From contig NZ_CP108414.1 of the NCBI RefSeq assembly GCF_035978755.1, positions 4,340,001-4,404,000 on the forward strand: a stretch of 64,000 nucleotides of DNA, given 5' to 3'. This document shows, piece after piece, positions 16,491 through 25,187 of this stretch (position 1 is the first letter of the stretch; the number at the start of each line of letters is the position of its first letter). This DNA comes from Streptomyces sp. NBC_01298. GTDB taxonomy: Bacteria > Actinomycetota > Actinomycetes > Streptomycetales > Streptomycetaceae. The notes below the pieces were generated by a model. It saw only the letters and a program-made list of their open reading frames with translations. It was not told where the DNA came from and searched no databases. Made by a program: the position numbers and the translations under genes.

Positions 16491-18224
16491 TCAGTGCCGA
16501 CGAGTGGCTTCGTTCGCTGCCCTGTTCGCGGGTTGCGCAGGTGTCGAGGACGGGGTCCTGTGCTTGCCTCGGGCGGGTGTGGCGTGGACGTTTCCGGGGT
16601 CGGCGGGCAGGTGGGCGAGGCGGCGCAGGCGCCAGGTGAGGACGTCGCTGATCGAGGTGGCGCTGTCCAGTTCTCGGTGCTGGGTGGCTTCGGTGAGCAG
16701 GGTGGTCGGATCGTGGCCGGCGGCGTGGGTGTCGGCGAGGGTGGCTGCCAGCGCGGGCCAGCCGGGCTCGGCCAGGACCTGTTCGGTGAGGTCGGGGACC
16801 ACCTGGTGCAGAACGGCCGCTTGCCGGTGCTGCAAGGGCTGCGGCAGGAGGCGGCCTCGCTGGCGGAGCACAGCTATGGGCTGTGCGGCGGCGGCCTGGT
16901 AGGCGGCGCGCAGGTGCTCGGCGGCCTGTCGTGCGGCTTCGGCCTGCTGGGCGTGGTGCTTCTTGGCGTGCCAGTTCGCCGCTGCGGTGGCGAGGAAGAA
17001 CGCCATGTCGATGAGCATGGCCGTGGTGGCGCCGTCTTCTCCGCGGCCGAGGGCCGGTCCGCTGTGGACGAGGTCCCGGGCAGCCTGCCGCAGGGCGCGG
17101 TCATGCCCGCGAGCGGCTCTCACGTGGGACCGGGTGGCCCGCTCGAACGAGGAGGCCGCGTCCCGCAGCTCCTTTCGGGTGTGCGCGGCGGAGGACTTGG
17201 CGAGCGCGTCGAGCACCTCCCCCATGGCTGCGATCTGCCCCGCGATCAGGCCGTCGTCGCCGCCGTTGTCGATGACGAGCAGCGCCTGCCAGGCGGCAGC
17301 GGTGGCGCGGCGTCGTGCGGACGCGGCGCCGGTCACCGGCGGCAGCGCGGGACGGTCCTGGTCGCTGCTGCCGTCGGCGGTCTCCGCCGGGGTGGTCCAG
17401 CGTTCACGCATGCGGGGCAGGGACAGGTCCGGGGCGAGCTTCGACCCGGAGAAGTAGATGGGTTCGCCGCTCTTGTTGCGGTCGTCGGGCAGGGCGACGG
17501 TGTAGCCGAGGACATCCCCGGACGGCGCCTTCCGCTGCCGTACGAGGAGGCCGGCGGAGGCGAGGCGGTCGAAGAACTCCTCTTCGCCCTGGGCGCCGGC
17601 CACGGCACGGCGGACGGTCTCGCGCAGTTCCTCCCTCGGGGTGCGTTCCCGCTGGTTGCGGTCGGCTTTGTGGCGTTCGGCGCTGGTGGGCCGCTGGGCG
17701 GCGGTCCCGTCACCGGTGCTGAGGCGGCGCAGGCCGTAGTCGGCTTCGATGAGACGGGCTTCGGCCTGGGAACGTTTGGCTTCGTTGTGCCGGCGGGGCC
17801 GGCGGCCGTCCTCGCGAACGATGGTGGCGATGATGTGGATGTGGTCGTCGGCGTGCCTGACGGCCGCCCAGCGGCAGGCGGCGGTGTCGCCCTCGGGGGC
17901 TATGCCGGTGGCGGCGACCATCCGGCGGGCAATATCGCCCCACTGCTCGTCGGTGAGCATCGGGTCCTCTGGCGCGGCGCGTACGGACAGGTGCCACACG
18001 TGCTCGGTGGGGCGCCGCGACTCGGGCAGGGCTTCGACGGGCTGGTCGAGGAGCCCTTGCAGGTCCTCGTAAGTGGCGGCTGGGTCGCGGCCGGGGTCGG
18101 GGACGAGGCCGTCCCAGGCGGCGACGAGGTGGGGGTCGGTGTGCTCTTCGTGGGTGCCGGGGCCGTAGAGGTAGCGGATCAGGCCGATGGTGCGGCTGCC
18201 CATCTTGTGGACGCGGGGGATCAT
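16491..18224 (-). CDS. Relaxase / mobilization nuclease
   Basis: 577 aa. The N-terminal relaxase domain has EHVWHLSVRA (His75 to His78 region) and the metal-binding HADDHIH at 124-130, the usual three-histidine site. The nucleophilic Tyr is expected near the N-terminus (IRYLY). A long helical C-terminal half follows. It would nick the element at oriT and pilot the strand during conjugation. The start overlaps the mobC stop, so the two form one transcript. This module makes the element mobilizable; no FtsK/TraB-type transfer pump is seen in the window. Confidence 0.88.
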   Translation of the reverse strand: MIPRVHKMGSRTIGLIRYLYGPGTHEEHTDPHLVAAWDGLVPDPGRDPAATYEDLQGLLDQPVEALPESRRPTEHVWHLSVRAAPEDPMLTDEQWGDIARRMVAATGIAPEGDTAACRWAAVRHADDHIHIIATIVREDGRRPRRHNEAKRSQAEARLIEADYGLRRLSTGDGTAAQRPTSAERHKADRNQRERTPREELRETVRRAVAGAQGEEEFFDRLASAGLLVRQRKAPSGDVLGYTVALPDDRNKSGEPIYFSGSKLAPDLSLPRMRERWTTPAETADGSSDQDRPALPPVTGAASARRRATAAAWQALLVIDNGGDDGLIAGQIAAMGEVLDALAKSSAAHTRKELRDAASSFERATRSHVRAARGHDRALRQAARDLVHSGPALGRGEDGATTAMLIDMAFFLATAAANWHAKKHHAQQAEAARQAAEHLRAAYQAAAAQPIAVLRQRGRLLPQPLQHRQAAVLHQVVPDLTEQVLAEPGWPALAATLADTHAAGHDPTTLLTEATQHRELDSATSISDVLTWRLRRLAHLPADPGNVHATPARGKHRTPSSTPAQPANRAANEATRRH

Positions 18225-18880
18225 CCGGTGGGAGCCTCCGTCTCCAGGTAGCGCTGGGTGAAGTCCTCCACCCGCTGGGCGGTCCGCTGGACAGCGTCGA
18301 GGACCGCCTTGGCGTGCGGGGCGTCGGCGCCGGAGTTCAGGACGGTGGCGACCTGGTTCAGGTTGTTGCCGATGGGGCCGAGGGCCCGGCGCAGCGCGAA
18401 CAGCTCGCTGACGATCTCCCGGCGGGTGGCGATCTCGGCTTCGGTGCGGTCGAGATCGCGCGCGGCGTTCAGTGCGGCGTGGGCGAGGAAGCCGGCGACG
18501 CTCATGCGGCAGGCCGAAGCCGCGTGGACGAGGAGCTGGTACTCGGCGTCGTTCATGCGGCAGCTGGGCTGGTGCATGCGCTTGTTCTCGGCGCGCAGGC
18601 GTTCACGCTGGCGCACGTGCGACGTCGGTGCGGCGTGAGTGCAGCGCGCAGTGTGGCAGGTGTGCTGTCCGTCCCTGCCCGGGTGCGGTCCGCCCTCGGC
18701 CGCATCCCGAAGGACCGGCGCCCCCTGGTGCCGGTCCTCCCCCGCCACCCCTGGGGCGGGGGAGCCCAGAGCATTGCTCCCAACGGGAGCAATGCTCTGG
18801 GTACAACTTGCTCCTCCTGGTGCCTGGGTGGTGGATGACTGCTGCTGGGGCGTGACGGGTTCGTGGCGCGAGTCGTGCAT
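18221..18880 (-). CDS. mobC: MobC-like relaxosome accessory protein
   Basis: The conserved part is RMNDAEYQLLVHAASACRMS, then VAGFLAHAALNAA and LRRALGPIGNNLNQVATVLN, the ribbon-helix-helix plus helical pattern of MobC proteins that help the relaxase open oriT. The frame is open to ATG 18880, giving 219 aa, but family similarity begins only around GTG 18616, and a perfect inverted repeat lies in the upstream part. A start near 18616 (131 aa) is therefore plausible. Coupled to the relaxase gene by a 4-base overlap. Confidence 0.78.
   Translation of the reverse strand: MHDSRHEPVTPQQQSSTTQAPGGASCTQSIAPVGSNALGSPAPGVAGEDRHQGAPVLRDAAEGGPHPGRDGQHTCHTARCTHAAPTSHVRQRERLRAENKRMHQPSCRMNDAEYQLLVHAASACRMSVAGFLAHAALNAARDLDRTEAEIATRREIVSELFALRRALGPIGNNLNQVATVLNSGADAPHAKAVLDAVQRTAQRVEDFTQRYLETEAPTG
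18766..18800. repeat. 16-bp perfect inverted repeat, candidate oriT element
   Basis: Arms CCAGAGCATTGCTCCC and its complement are separated by AAC. It lies at the 5' end of the MobC frame, the usual place for oriT in relaxase/MobC cassettes. A strong hairpin here could also act as an attenuator. Confidence 0.5.
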
Positions 18881-18929
18881 GGGTCTCCTGTCGGGGTTGC
18901 GGGAGGGTGAGCGGTTGGCGAGGTGGTCG

Positions 18930-20321
18930 TCAGCTGGGGCGGGAGGCCTTCAGTTCGGCCTTGACCGCGCGGACGACGGCACCGGCGTCGTCGCTGGCGA
19001 CGGTGTACCCGTCGCCCCGTACGACCTGCTCCAGAAAGTCGCGGGACAGCCGGCCTTGCTCCTCATGGAGACGGTGGGCGTAGTCGCGAAGGACATCGTG
19101 GGAGGCGCGGGCTTTGCGGCTCGGCCGCTTCGGCTTCGAGGTAGAGCGCTTGCCCGGTGGGGTACCGGAGCCGCTGCCCGTGGGCGGCGCAGCCGTCTCT
19201 TGCGGGCGGGCTGTCGGCGCCGGGTCGGAGCGGGCGGTGGGATTCGGGCGGGCGGACTGTGAGAGGGCGCCCGCGTGGGGTTCCTCATCGCCCGGGTCTG
19301 ATGGGTGCGGGCGGGGTCGGTCTCCTGCCCGCCCGTTGCCTTCCGCCCGCCCGTCGGCGCCCGCCCGGGAATGGTCGGGCGGCGCTGCGGGCGGGCTGAC
19401 GGGCTGCCCGGCGGGCGTGGTCCAGCGACCGGGCAGGTCGATGGTGGCCAGGGCTGCTGCTTGGCGGCGGGTCGCGAGCTGGCGCAGCAGCTGCTCGTTG
19501 CGGCCCGGGTCGGCGTCGATGCCGGAGCGGGCGAGAGCCTTGGATAGACGGCGCACAGTGCGCTGGCCCGCCCGCCGGGTGCGGTGCTCGGGCGGCATCT
19601 CGGCGAGGCGGGCGGCCAGGGTGACGGCCCGCTCCATGGCCCGGTCGCGGATGATCTGGGCGGCGCCCTGGTCCTGCTCGACGATCCCCAGACGGGCGAG
19701 CAGCCGCTCACGGGCCTGCCGTGTGAGGACCGCGGCGAGTCCACGGGATGCGGCGTCGGGGGTGCGCTGGCGGAGCTCGATGCCCATGGCCAGGTGCCAC
19801 AGCACGGCCGCCATCACCGGGCCGGTGAACGCGCGCACGGTGCCGCCGACCGGGCCCGACTCGGCATAGGCGGGGATGGTCTGCATTGCGGTGATCACCC
19901 AGACCAGGATTCCCGGCAGGCCGGCTGCCTGCCTCGGTCCGTGCAGGTTCTGGCGAGCCATCAGCGCCAACGCGAACAGCGCGAGTTCTGCGGCGGCGAA
20001 CATCACGGTGCGCTCGGTGGTGTTGCGCATGTCGAGGTAGTGGGCGGCGAACCGCCAGCTGGTGTCCGCGCTGTAAGCGGTACACACGAGCGCCGCCGCG
20101 GCGGCCGTAACGGCTGCGGCCGAGAGGCGCCGTGTCCGATCGCGGGGGCGGCGTTCGCTGCGTCGGGCGATCAGGCCCACCCCCAGTGCGCAGGCGGCGG
20201 CCAGCACGGACAGAGGCAGGAGCAGATCACCGGCGAACGGGAGCGCGGCGGTGGCGAGCGAGTCGGCTATGGCAGGCGGCATGGACGGGACTACTCCGAA
20301 GGATGGTGAGGAGGCGATCAC
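18930..20321 (-). CDS. Polytopic membrane protein of the transfer region
   Basis: 463 aa. The first ~210 residues carry four or five hydrophobic stretches (LLLPLSVLAAACALGVGLIA, AAAVTAAAAALVCTAYSA, MFAAAELALFALALMA, GILVWVITAMQTI). The rest is soluble: helical, then Pro/Ser/Arg-rich and basic, ending in a small domain (SHDVLRDYAHRLHEEQGRL). The layout recalls Streptomyces plasmid spread or DUF2637-like membrane proteins, but the family is not certain. Its place next to mobC suggests a role in conjugal transfer. Confidence 0.65.
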   Translation of the reverse strand: MIASSPSFGVVPSMPPAIADSLATAALPFAGDLLLPLSVLAAACALGVGLIARRSERRPRDRTRRLSAAAVTAAAAALVCTAYSADTSWRFAAHYLDMRNTTERTVMFAAAELALFALALMARQNLHGPRQAAGLPGILVWVITAMQTIPAYAESGPVGGTVRAFTGPVMAAVLWHLAMGIELRQRTPDAASRGLAAVLTRQARERLLARLGIVEQDQGAAQIIRDRAMERAVTLAARLAEMPPEHRTRRAGQRTVRRLSKALARSGIDADPGRNEQLLRQLATRRQAAALATIDLPGRWTTPAGQPVSPPAAPPDHSRAGADGRAEGNGRAGDRPRPHPSDPGDEEPHAGALSQSARPNPTARSDPAPTARPQETAAPPTGSGSGTPPGKRSTSKPKRPSRKARASHDVLRDYAHRLHEEQGRLSRDFLEQVVRGDGYTVASDDAGAVVRAVKAELKASRPS

Positions 20322-20415
20322 GGACCGGGCCTACGTCTGGGCGGCCTTCACCAGGGGCCCACGCGGGTGGGCTGGTCGAGAGGCAGGCGCCCGTGCAGAG
20401 GGGCGGGTGCTGGGG

Positions 20416-20461
20416 GCGCTTACGCTTCCCCCTCCCTAAAGAGGGGGAAGCACGTAAGCGC
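20416..20461. repeat. Long inverted repeat between transfer and helicase genes
   Basis: GCGCTTACGCTTCCCCCTC pairs with GAGGGGGAAG and CGTAAGCGC across the loop CCTAAA, with a 2-base bulge. It may terminate the helicase transcript or be part of a replication or transfer site. Confidence 0.55.
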
Positions 20462-20539
20462 TTTGGGGCGGACGAGCCGTTCGTTCGGCCGTACGCGTCT
20501 GACCTGCTGTTTTGTGGGATTCGTACGCGGTGGAAGCGG

Positions 20540-20576
20540 CCCGTAGGCGCCTTTGGTCGGCCGGTGCGCCTACGGG
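20540..20576. repeat. 11-bp inverted repeat downstream of the helicase gene
   Basis: CCCGTAGGCGC and its exact complement are separated by 15 bases. It lies 23 bases past the helicase stop on the - strand, so a terminator is the simplest reading. Confidence 0.5.
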
Positions 20577-20598
20577 GGCGCGTACGCGGTTTCCTGGG

Positions 20599-22137
20599 TC
20601 AGGACACGGCGGTCATATGGCGGGCGGTGGCGTGCCAGCGGGTGGCCTGGCCGCCCCCGGTGCCGCCGCCCGCGCCGGTGTCCTGGGTGGCGTGGCCGCT
20701 CTTGGCCAGGGTCTCCAGCCGGCGCCGGGCCTTGGCGATGTCCGCCGGGCTGGGCTTGGCCTCCCCGGTCGTCTGCGCGGCGAGCTGGCGGGCGGTCAGC
20801 CCGTGGGCACCTGCTTGGCGCAGCAGGGTGAGCGGGTCGAGGCTGGTGTCGACGTGGGAGAGGCCGCGGGCGTGGTCGTGGAGGACCGGGAACGGGCCGA
20901 TCTCATCGTCGACGGTCTTGAGCTGGTGGAAGTGGACCACCGGGTCGCCCGCCGCGCCGCTGAGGAAGAGGACGCTTCCGGCGCCGGCGGTGAACCAGGC
21001 CGACCCGTAGACCTGGTCCAGGACCGGGCGCTGTGTACGGGAGGCGTCGGCGCTCTGCTTGCGCTGGTGGTGCAGTTCCAGCAGCTCGACGCCGTCGCGC
21101 AGCAGCTGTTGGCGGGCGTTGTTGTAGGCGAGCCCGGCTTCGTCGTCGGTGAGCTTGCCGACCACGTCCTTGAGGCTGTCGATCACGACAGTGTCCGCGC
21201 CGTGCTCGGCGGCCAGCTCCGCGAGGAGCTGGGGCTCGGTGTTAAGCGAGGCGGGTAGCGGCCCGGCCCAGAAGACCAGGCGCTCGCCCAGGATGTGCCG
21301 GTCGGGCTGGTGCACGATGCGCTTGAAGGCGCGGGCGAGCTGGCTGGGCCGGTCCGCCGCGATGTAGAGGACCTTCTCGCCCTCCTGGACCGGCATCTCC
21401 AGGACCGCGCTGAGCAGGCCGAGACGGGCCAGGACGATCTGCTGGGCGATGGTGGACTTCCCCACGCCGGGCGGGCCGACCAGCATCAGGCTCTCGCCCG
21501 ACGCCCAGGCCGCCTTCCCAGCAGTACCCCACAAGGGGGTGGCGCAGGCCGGGGTTTCGGTGACGAAGGACCAGCCGTCGTGGGCGTAGCGCTGAAGCCG
21601 GCCGCCCAAACTTTGGCGAGCGCGGTCGGCGGCGTCGTTCAGCGAGGCGGTCAGCAGCCCGCGAACCTCGACAGGGTCGGCTCCGGGTGCGGTGGCACCC
21701 TGGAGGACCCGCACCGCCGTGGCCTGCAGGACCCGCAGGTCGGCGTGGTGGCGCACGATGTCGGCGTAGTACTCGGCAGAACCCGTCGCCGCGTATGAGG
21801 CGAGGGTGTGCAGGTACGGAGGGCCACCGACGCGCGTCAGGTCGCCCGTCGTCCTCAGCTGGTGGGTCAGCGCGATCGCGTCGGTGGGCGCTTGCTGTTT
21901 CCGCAGCTCCAGCAGCGCGTGCCAGATGGTGGTGTGCGCCGGCCTGAAGAAGTCGCCCGGCTCCAGCACCTGGCGGACCGCGTCGATGACCGCACTGTGG
22001 AACATGCAGGCACCCAGCACCGCCTGCTCGGCCTCGGCGTCGTGCGGCGGCGTGGGCAGGTCGCGCCAACCAGGCGCCTGTGCGGCGCTGGTCTGCGGGG
22101 ATGCCGTTTCGGGGCGCAGGGTCGTACCCTGGGGCAC
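20599..22137 (-). CDS. DnaB-N / RepA-like replicative helicase
   Basis: 512 aa. Residues ~28-130 match the DnaB N-terminal domain (PPHDAEAEQAVLGACMF; AHTTIWHALLELRKQ). The motor has Walker A GPPGVGKST at 221-229 and a Walker B-like DTVVIDSLKD near 305, in the RepA/AAA_25 style. The C-terminus has a winged-helix-like segment (GLTARQLAAQTTGEAKPS). This combination is common on Streptomyces integrative elements and would unwind the element's origin. It probably works with the winged-helix protein at 2663-3643, although the two genes are far apart. Confidence 0.8.
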   Translation of the reverse strand: MPQGTTLRPETASPQTSAAQAPGWRDLPTPPHDAEAEQAVLGACMFHSAVIDAVRQVLEPGDFFRPAHTTIWHALLELRKQQAPTDAIALTHQLRTTGDLTRVGGPPYLHTLASYAATGSAEYYADIVRHHADLRVLQATAVRVLQGATAPGADPVEVRGLLTASLNDAADRARQSLGGRLQRYAHDGWSFVTETPACATPLWGTAGKAAWASGESLMLVGPPGVGKSTIAQQIVLARLGLLSAVLEMPVQEGEKVLYIAADRPSQLARAFKRIVHQPDRHILGERLVFWAGPLPASLNTEPQLLAELAAEHGADTVVIDSLKDVVGKLTDDEAGLAYNNARQQLLRDGVELLELHHQRKQSADASRTQRPVLDQVYGSAWFTAGAGSVLFLSGAAGDPVVHFHQLKTVDDEIGPFPVLHDHARGLSHVDTSLDPLTLLRQAGAHGLTARQLAAQTTGEAKPSPADIAKARRRLETLAKSGHATQDTGAGGGTGGGQATRWHATARHMTAVS

Positions 22138-22277
22138 AGAGCTTCCTCACTTGGTGCCATAAGGGGCTGGCAGAGCCCTGGCACCGGGACAGATCGTTTA
22201 TGGGCGGTCATCTGGGAGTCGCTACGGCCCTTTGGTGCTCCAACACCGAGGGGCCGGTCTCATATCTACGGCCGCGT

Positions 22278-22508
22278 CTACGCGGCCTTCACGTATGTCG
22301 TGGCCGACATCAGGTCGGCCAGCCTGGCCGCGCTGTGCGGGCTGATCGTCGTGGCGAAGCCCGCGCAGACACGGGCCAGGGCGCGGGCCCTCGCAGCCTC
22401 CTGCGCCGCGCAAGGGCGGGGCGGCGGGCTGGTCGCGGTCGTGCGGGGGCTGGGCAGCAGAGACACGGGGCAGGTCCTTGCCGACTGTGCGGGGCTGGCA
22501 GGCCCCAC
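22278..22508 (-). CDS. Micro-gene, copy 1 of a duplicated pair
   Basis: 76 aa; ends ARVCAGFATTISPHSAARLA then DLMSATTYVKAA. The last ~38 residues match the protein encoded at 22754-22987 at about three quarters identity, which supports real coding. The N-terminal part is low-complexity and the start is uncertain. I do not recognise the family. Both copies lie between the helicase and integrase genes, on the same strand. Confidence 0.45.
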   Translation of the reverse strand: MGPASPAQSARTCPVSLLPSPRTTATSPPPRPCAAQEAARARALARVCAGFATTISPHSAARLADLMSATTYVKAA

Positions 22509-22753
22509 ACAGTCCGTCGATCAATGGGCGGTCGGTCACACGCGGCGGTCCCAGGCGCTCCAACACCCAGGGCATCGCGTTGCGCATGCCGGCGGGACTG
22601 GCATGTCCCCTCGGCGATGCAAGACCAGGATTTCGGCGAATCCGGGATTATCGAAATCCCGCTTCCACCGATACATTCCGCCCGTTCGCTCGTCGCCCGG
22701 CAGGCCATGCGGACAGCTCCTCTCCTCACTCGGTACCGCGCTGGCCTGGCCCT

Positions 22754-22987
22754 CTACGCGGCGATCGCGTACGCGGGGGCCCTCATCAGGTCGGCCAGCC
22801 GCGCGGCACTGTGCGGGCTGATCGTCGTCCGGAATCCCTCGCAGACTCGAGCCAGGGCCTGCTCCCGGGCCGTCACCGGAGTCTGTCGGCGGCTCGACGA
22901 GCGGTCGGGATGGCGCGGAAGGCGGTCTGACAGGGGCTGCTGCATGCGCGGGTCCTCGCTGGCGGGCCGAACTGGCAGGCTCGGCAC
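22754..22987 (-). CDS. Micro-gene, copy 2 of a duplicated pair
   Basis: 77 aa; ends ARVCEGFRTTISPHSAARLA then DLMRAPAYAIAA, clearly homologous to the protein at 22278-22508. Differences are concentrated outside the ISPHSAARLADLM core, as expected for protein-level constraint. The start codon is uncertain. Function unknown; regulation of element maintenance or excision is a guess from position. Confidence 0.45.
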   Translation of the reverse strand: MPSLPVRPASEDPRMQQPLSDRLPRHPDRSSSRRQTPVTAREQALARVCEGFRTTISPHSAARLADLMRAPAYAIAA

Positions 22988-23119
22988 CGCCGGTGTTCAT
23001 GGGCGGTCGGTCGGATGCGCCGTCTGGATCCCCAGGTGCTCCAACACCAAAGGCAGCGCACACCGAGCGAGGCGGACATGTAGGTCAGCCCCGCGTGGGC
23101 ACTACCTACGATCCAGAGA

Positions 23120-23144
23120 ATCCCCGGTTTGGCTGACCGGGGAT
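23120..23144 (-). terminator. Terminator of the integrase gene
   Basis: 9-bp arms ATCCCCGGT and its complement with a 7-base loop, 63 bases past the integrase stop on the - strand. Confidence 0.6.
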
Positions 23145-23206
23145 CGTCGGCTATGTTCCGCCCTCCCCGCCGCCGCCCCCCGCTTTCCGGGGCAGCTCGC
23201 AGCTGT

Positions 23207-24652
23207 CTACAGCGGGTTCTGCTCGATGGCGATCCGGTCCCAGTCCATGTAGCGGCCGTACTTCTTCGGCTCGTCGATGACCACCCCGGAGAACAGGAAC
23301 CGCAGCACCGCGTTGCGCCGCTCGTCCGTCATCGCCTCGGCCTCCCACGCAGCCCGAGCACCCTCCCCCGTCAGGCCGTCCAACAACACCAACGGCCTGA
23401 CCACAACCTTGCGTTGTGTCTTGGCGATGCGATCGGTGATCTCCTTGCGCATCTTGCGGTACTCCGCCGTGGAGATCTCCTTGCCCGTCCACATCTCGTT
23501 CAGCTCGGCGAGTTGCCGCTGGTCGTCCGCCAGCGACTGCGTCGCGTCCTCGGACAGGTTGCTGCTGGCGAGCTGGCCATCCACCCTGAGCTTGCCGAGG
23601 AGCTTGATCGCGGCATCGGTGACGAAGCCCTCCAGCGACTCCGCCCGGATCGACCGAACGCACTTCTTCTCGTCGTTCCGGCCCCGGCGGTTGCACTGAT
23701 AGGCCGGCCCTGTCCGCTTCGGGGTGCCGGACATCAGCGTCCCGCAGCGCCCACACATCACCAGGCCCCGCAGCAGGTAGAAACGTTGCGGGGGCTGGCT
23801 GAGCAGCTCCCGATGGACGGCGGAGCGGTACTGGCGACGCATCTGGGTCTCCTCCCAGACGCCCGCGTCGATGATGGCGGGCCAAGTACCGGGGCCGACT
23901 TCCTCGCCCTGGTGCATGCGAATGCCGGCCACATGCCGGGAATCCAGCAGGGCTCGGATGGTCCCGCTGTTCCACGCCTTGCCACCGGCGGTCTCGATCC
24001 CCCGGCTGTGGAGATCCTTCGCGATCGGCGCCGCCCCCTCCCCCTTCAGGTAGCGGTCGAACACCTCTCGGACAATCTCCGCCTCTTCCTCGACGATCGT
24101 CATCCCGCCCGGGGCGTACCCGAACCGCCGGACCCCGCCCTGCGGCTTGCCTTCCTTGGCCCGGTCCTGCATGGCCGACTTCAGCCGCCGCGAGGTGTCA
24201 TCGGACGAACGGCAGGCATGCGCGACCTCGATACGCAGGATGAAGCGGTCGTCGGGGTCCGACAGATCCCGCCGGTTCGCCTCCCCGTGCAGCGTGATCG
24301 CGTGGTCGTCGGAGACCTGGAGCAGTTCTTCCAGGTCACGCGGCTGCCGCATCAGCCGATCAGGGTGGTACGCGATGATGTGTCGGAACCCGCGCTCACG
24401 CGCCGCCCGCAGCAGTTCGTCCCAGCCCGGCCGCTTCCGCTTCCGGCTCCACGCCGAGCGACTGTTGTCGACGAATACGTGGGCCTGGTTCACGGCGAAC
24501 CCGCGACGCTCGGCGATCTCACGGCAGATCCGCTCCTGGCGGTCGACGCCGGTCTGGTCGTCGTCCTCCGCCTGGGAGATCCGGCAGTAGATCGCCGCCG
24601 GCTCGCCGGCTGTGGTGCCGGAGGCCCCTGTGGTGCCCTTGTTGCTGCGCAT
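23207..24652 (-). CDS. Large serine integrase
   Basis: 481 aa from ATG 24652. The resolvase domain has the nucleophile Ser26 in AIYCRISQAED, followed by GVDRQERICREIAERRGF and YHPDRLMRQPRDLEEL. The recombinase domain follows (GGVRRFGYAPGGM), then a zinc-ribbon (MCGRCGTLMSGTP, then CNRRGRNDEKKC) and a coiled-coil stretch around EYRKMRKEITDRIAKTQRKV. It should join attP on the element to attB in the chromosome. The gene starts only ~20 bases from the aminotransferase fragment at 24673, the usual place of an integrase at the element end. It looks intact. Confidence 0.93.
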   Translation of the reverse strand: MRSNKGTTGASGTTAGEPAAIYCRISQAEDDDQTGVDRQERICREIAERRGFAVNQAHVFVDNSRSAWSRKRKRPGWDELLRAARERGFRHIIAYHPDRLMRQPRDLEELLQVSDDHAITLHGEANRRDLSDPDDRFILRIEVAHACRSSDDTSRRLKSAMQDRAKEGKPQGGVRRFGYAPGGMTIVEEEAEIVREVFDRYLKGEGAAPIAKDLHSRGIETAGGKAWNSGTIRALLDSRHVAGIRMHQGEEVGPGTWPAIIDAGVWEETQMRRQYRSAVHRELLSQPPQRFYLLRGLVMCGRCGTLMSGTPKRTGPAYQCNRRGRNDEKKCVRSIRAESLEGFVTDAAIKLLGKLRVDGQLASSNLSEDATQSLADDQRQLAELNEMWTGKEISTAEYRKMRKEITDRIAKTQRKVVVRPLVLLDGLTGEGARAAWEAEAMTDERRNAVLRFLFSGVVIDEPKKYGRYMDWDRIAIEQNPL

Positions 24653-24676
24653 GCAAATGAGTGTACGAATACGGGG
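24653..24676. other. Right junction (attR-like) of the integrative element
   Basis: Between the integrase start and the first codons that match the aminotransferase (VAWVTGTPELV). The crossover must lie in this short interval. As I recall, phage TG1 integrates in the same gene and segment, the FTGWKVGWVTG region of the SCO3658/dapC homologue. The exact core cannot be fixed without the left junction. Confidence 0.55.
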
Positions 24677-25113
24677 TGGCCTGGGTGACGGGCACGCCCG
24701 AGCTGGTCACGGCGGTCCGTTCCGCGAAGCAGTTCCTGACGTACGTGTCCTCGGGCCCGTTCCAGTACGCCATCGCCGAGGCCCTCGCCCTCCCCGACGC
24801 GTACTACGACTCCTTCCGCGCGGACCTGGCCGCCAAGCGCGACCTCCTCTCCGACGGCCTCGCGGCGGCGGGCTTCGAGGTGTTCCGCCCGCAGGGCACC
24901 TACTTCGTCACCACCGACATCACCCCCCTCGGCGAGCGCGACGGCCTCGCCTTCTGCCGGGCCCTGCCGGAGCGCTGCGGGGTGGTCGCCATCCCGAACC
25001 AGGTCTTCTACGACGACAAGGCCGCCGGCGCCTCCCACGTCCGCTGGGCCTTCTGCAAGCGAACGGTTGTATTGCAGGAGGCGGTTGAGCGCCTCGGTCG
25101 GCTGGCCCTCTGA
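24673..25113 (+). pseudogene. 3' part of a DapC/aspartate-type aminotransferase, cut by integration
   Basis: About 146 codons of a fold-type I PLP aminotransferase C-terminus: VTGTPELVTAVRSAKQFLTY, SSGPFQYAIAEAL, GFEVFRPQGTYFVTTDI, CGVVAIPNQVFYDD and RWAFCKR. The N-terminal half with the PLP lysine is missing; the serine-integrase element lies where it should be. The ATG at 24661 comes from junction sequence. The last ~17 codons (TVVLQEAVERLGRLAL) differ from the displaced native end at 27054-27110 and probably came from a second insertion. Likely non-functional. Confidence 0.85.
25049..25061 (+). repeat. 13-bp direct repeat, left copy (candidate att core)
   Basis: CCTTCTGCAAGCG lies in the aminotransferase fragment and is repeated exactly at 27052-27064. 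Twelve of its bases also occur at 2410-2421 in the decayed copy. It falls in the conserved FCKR codons, so part of the match is protein conservation. Confidence 0.5.
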
Positions 25114-25187
25114 GAGCGAGCCAGATGGACGTGCGGGCGTGGGGCAGGCCTTTTACAGCCGGCCCCGTGCCGCACGGGAGAGACGAG

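Larger units (their letters stand above)
22227..23055. repeat. Degenerate ~480-bp repeat units upstream of the helicase gene
   Basis: The motif GCTCCAACACC occurs near 22232, 22557 and 23038, each at the same place relative to the repeated micro-gene sequence or its start. The two full units hold the micro-genes; a third half unit abuts the helicase promoter. On the reverse strand the repeated start can be read as WVLERLG and LVLEHLG. Confidence 0.45.
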
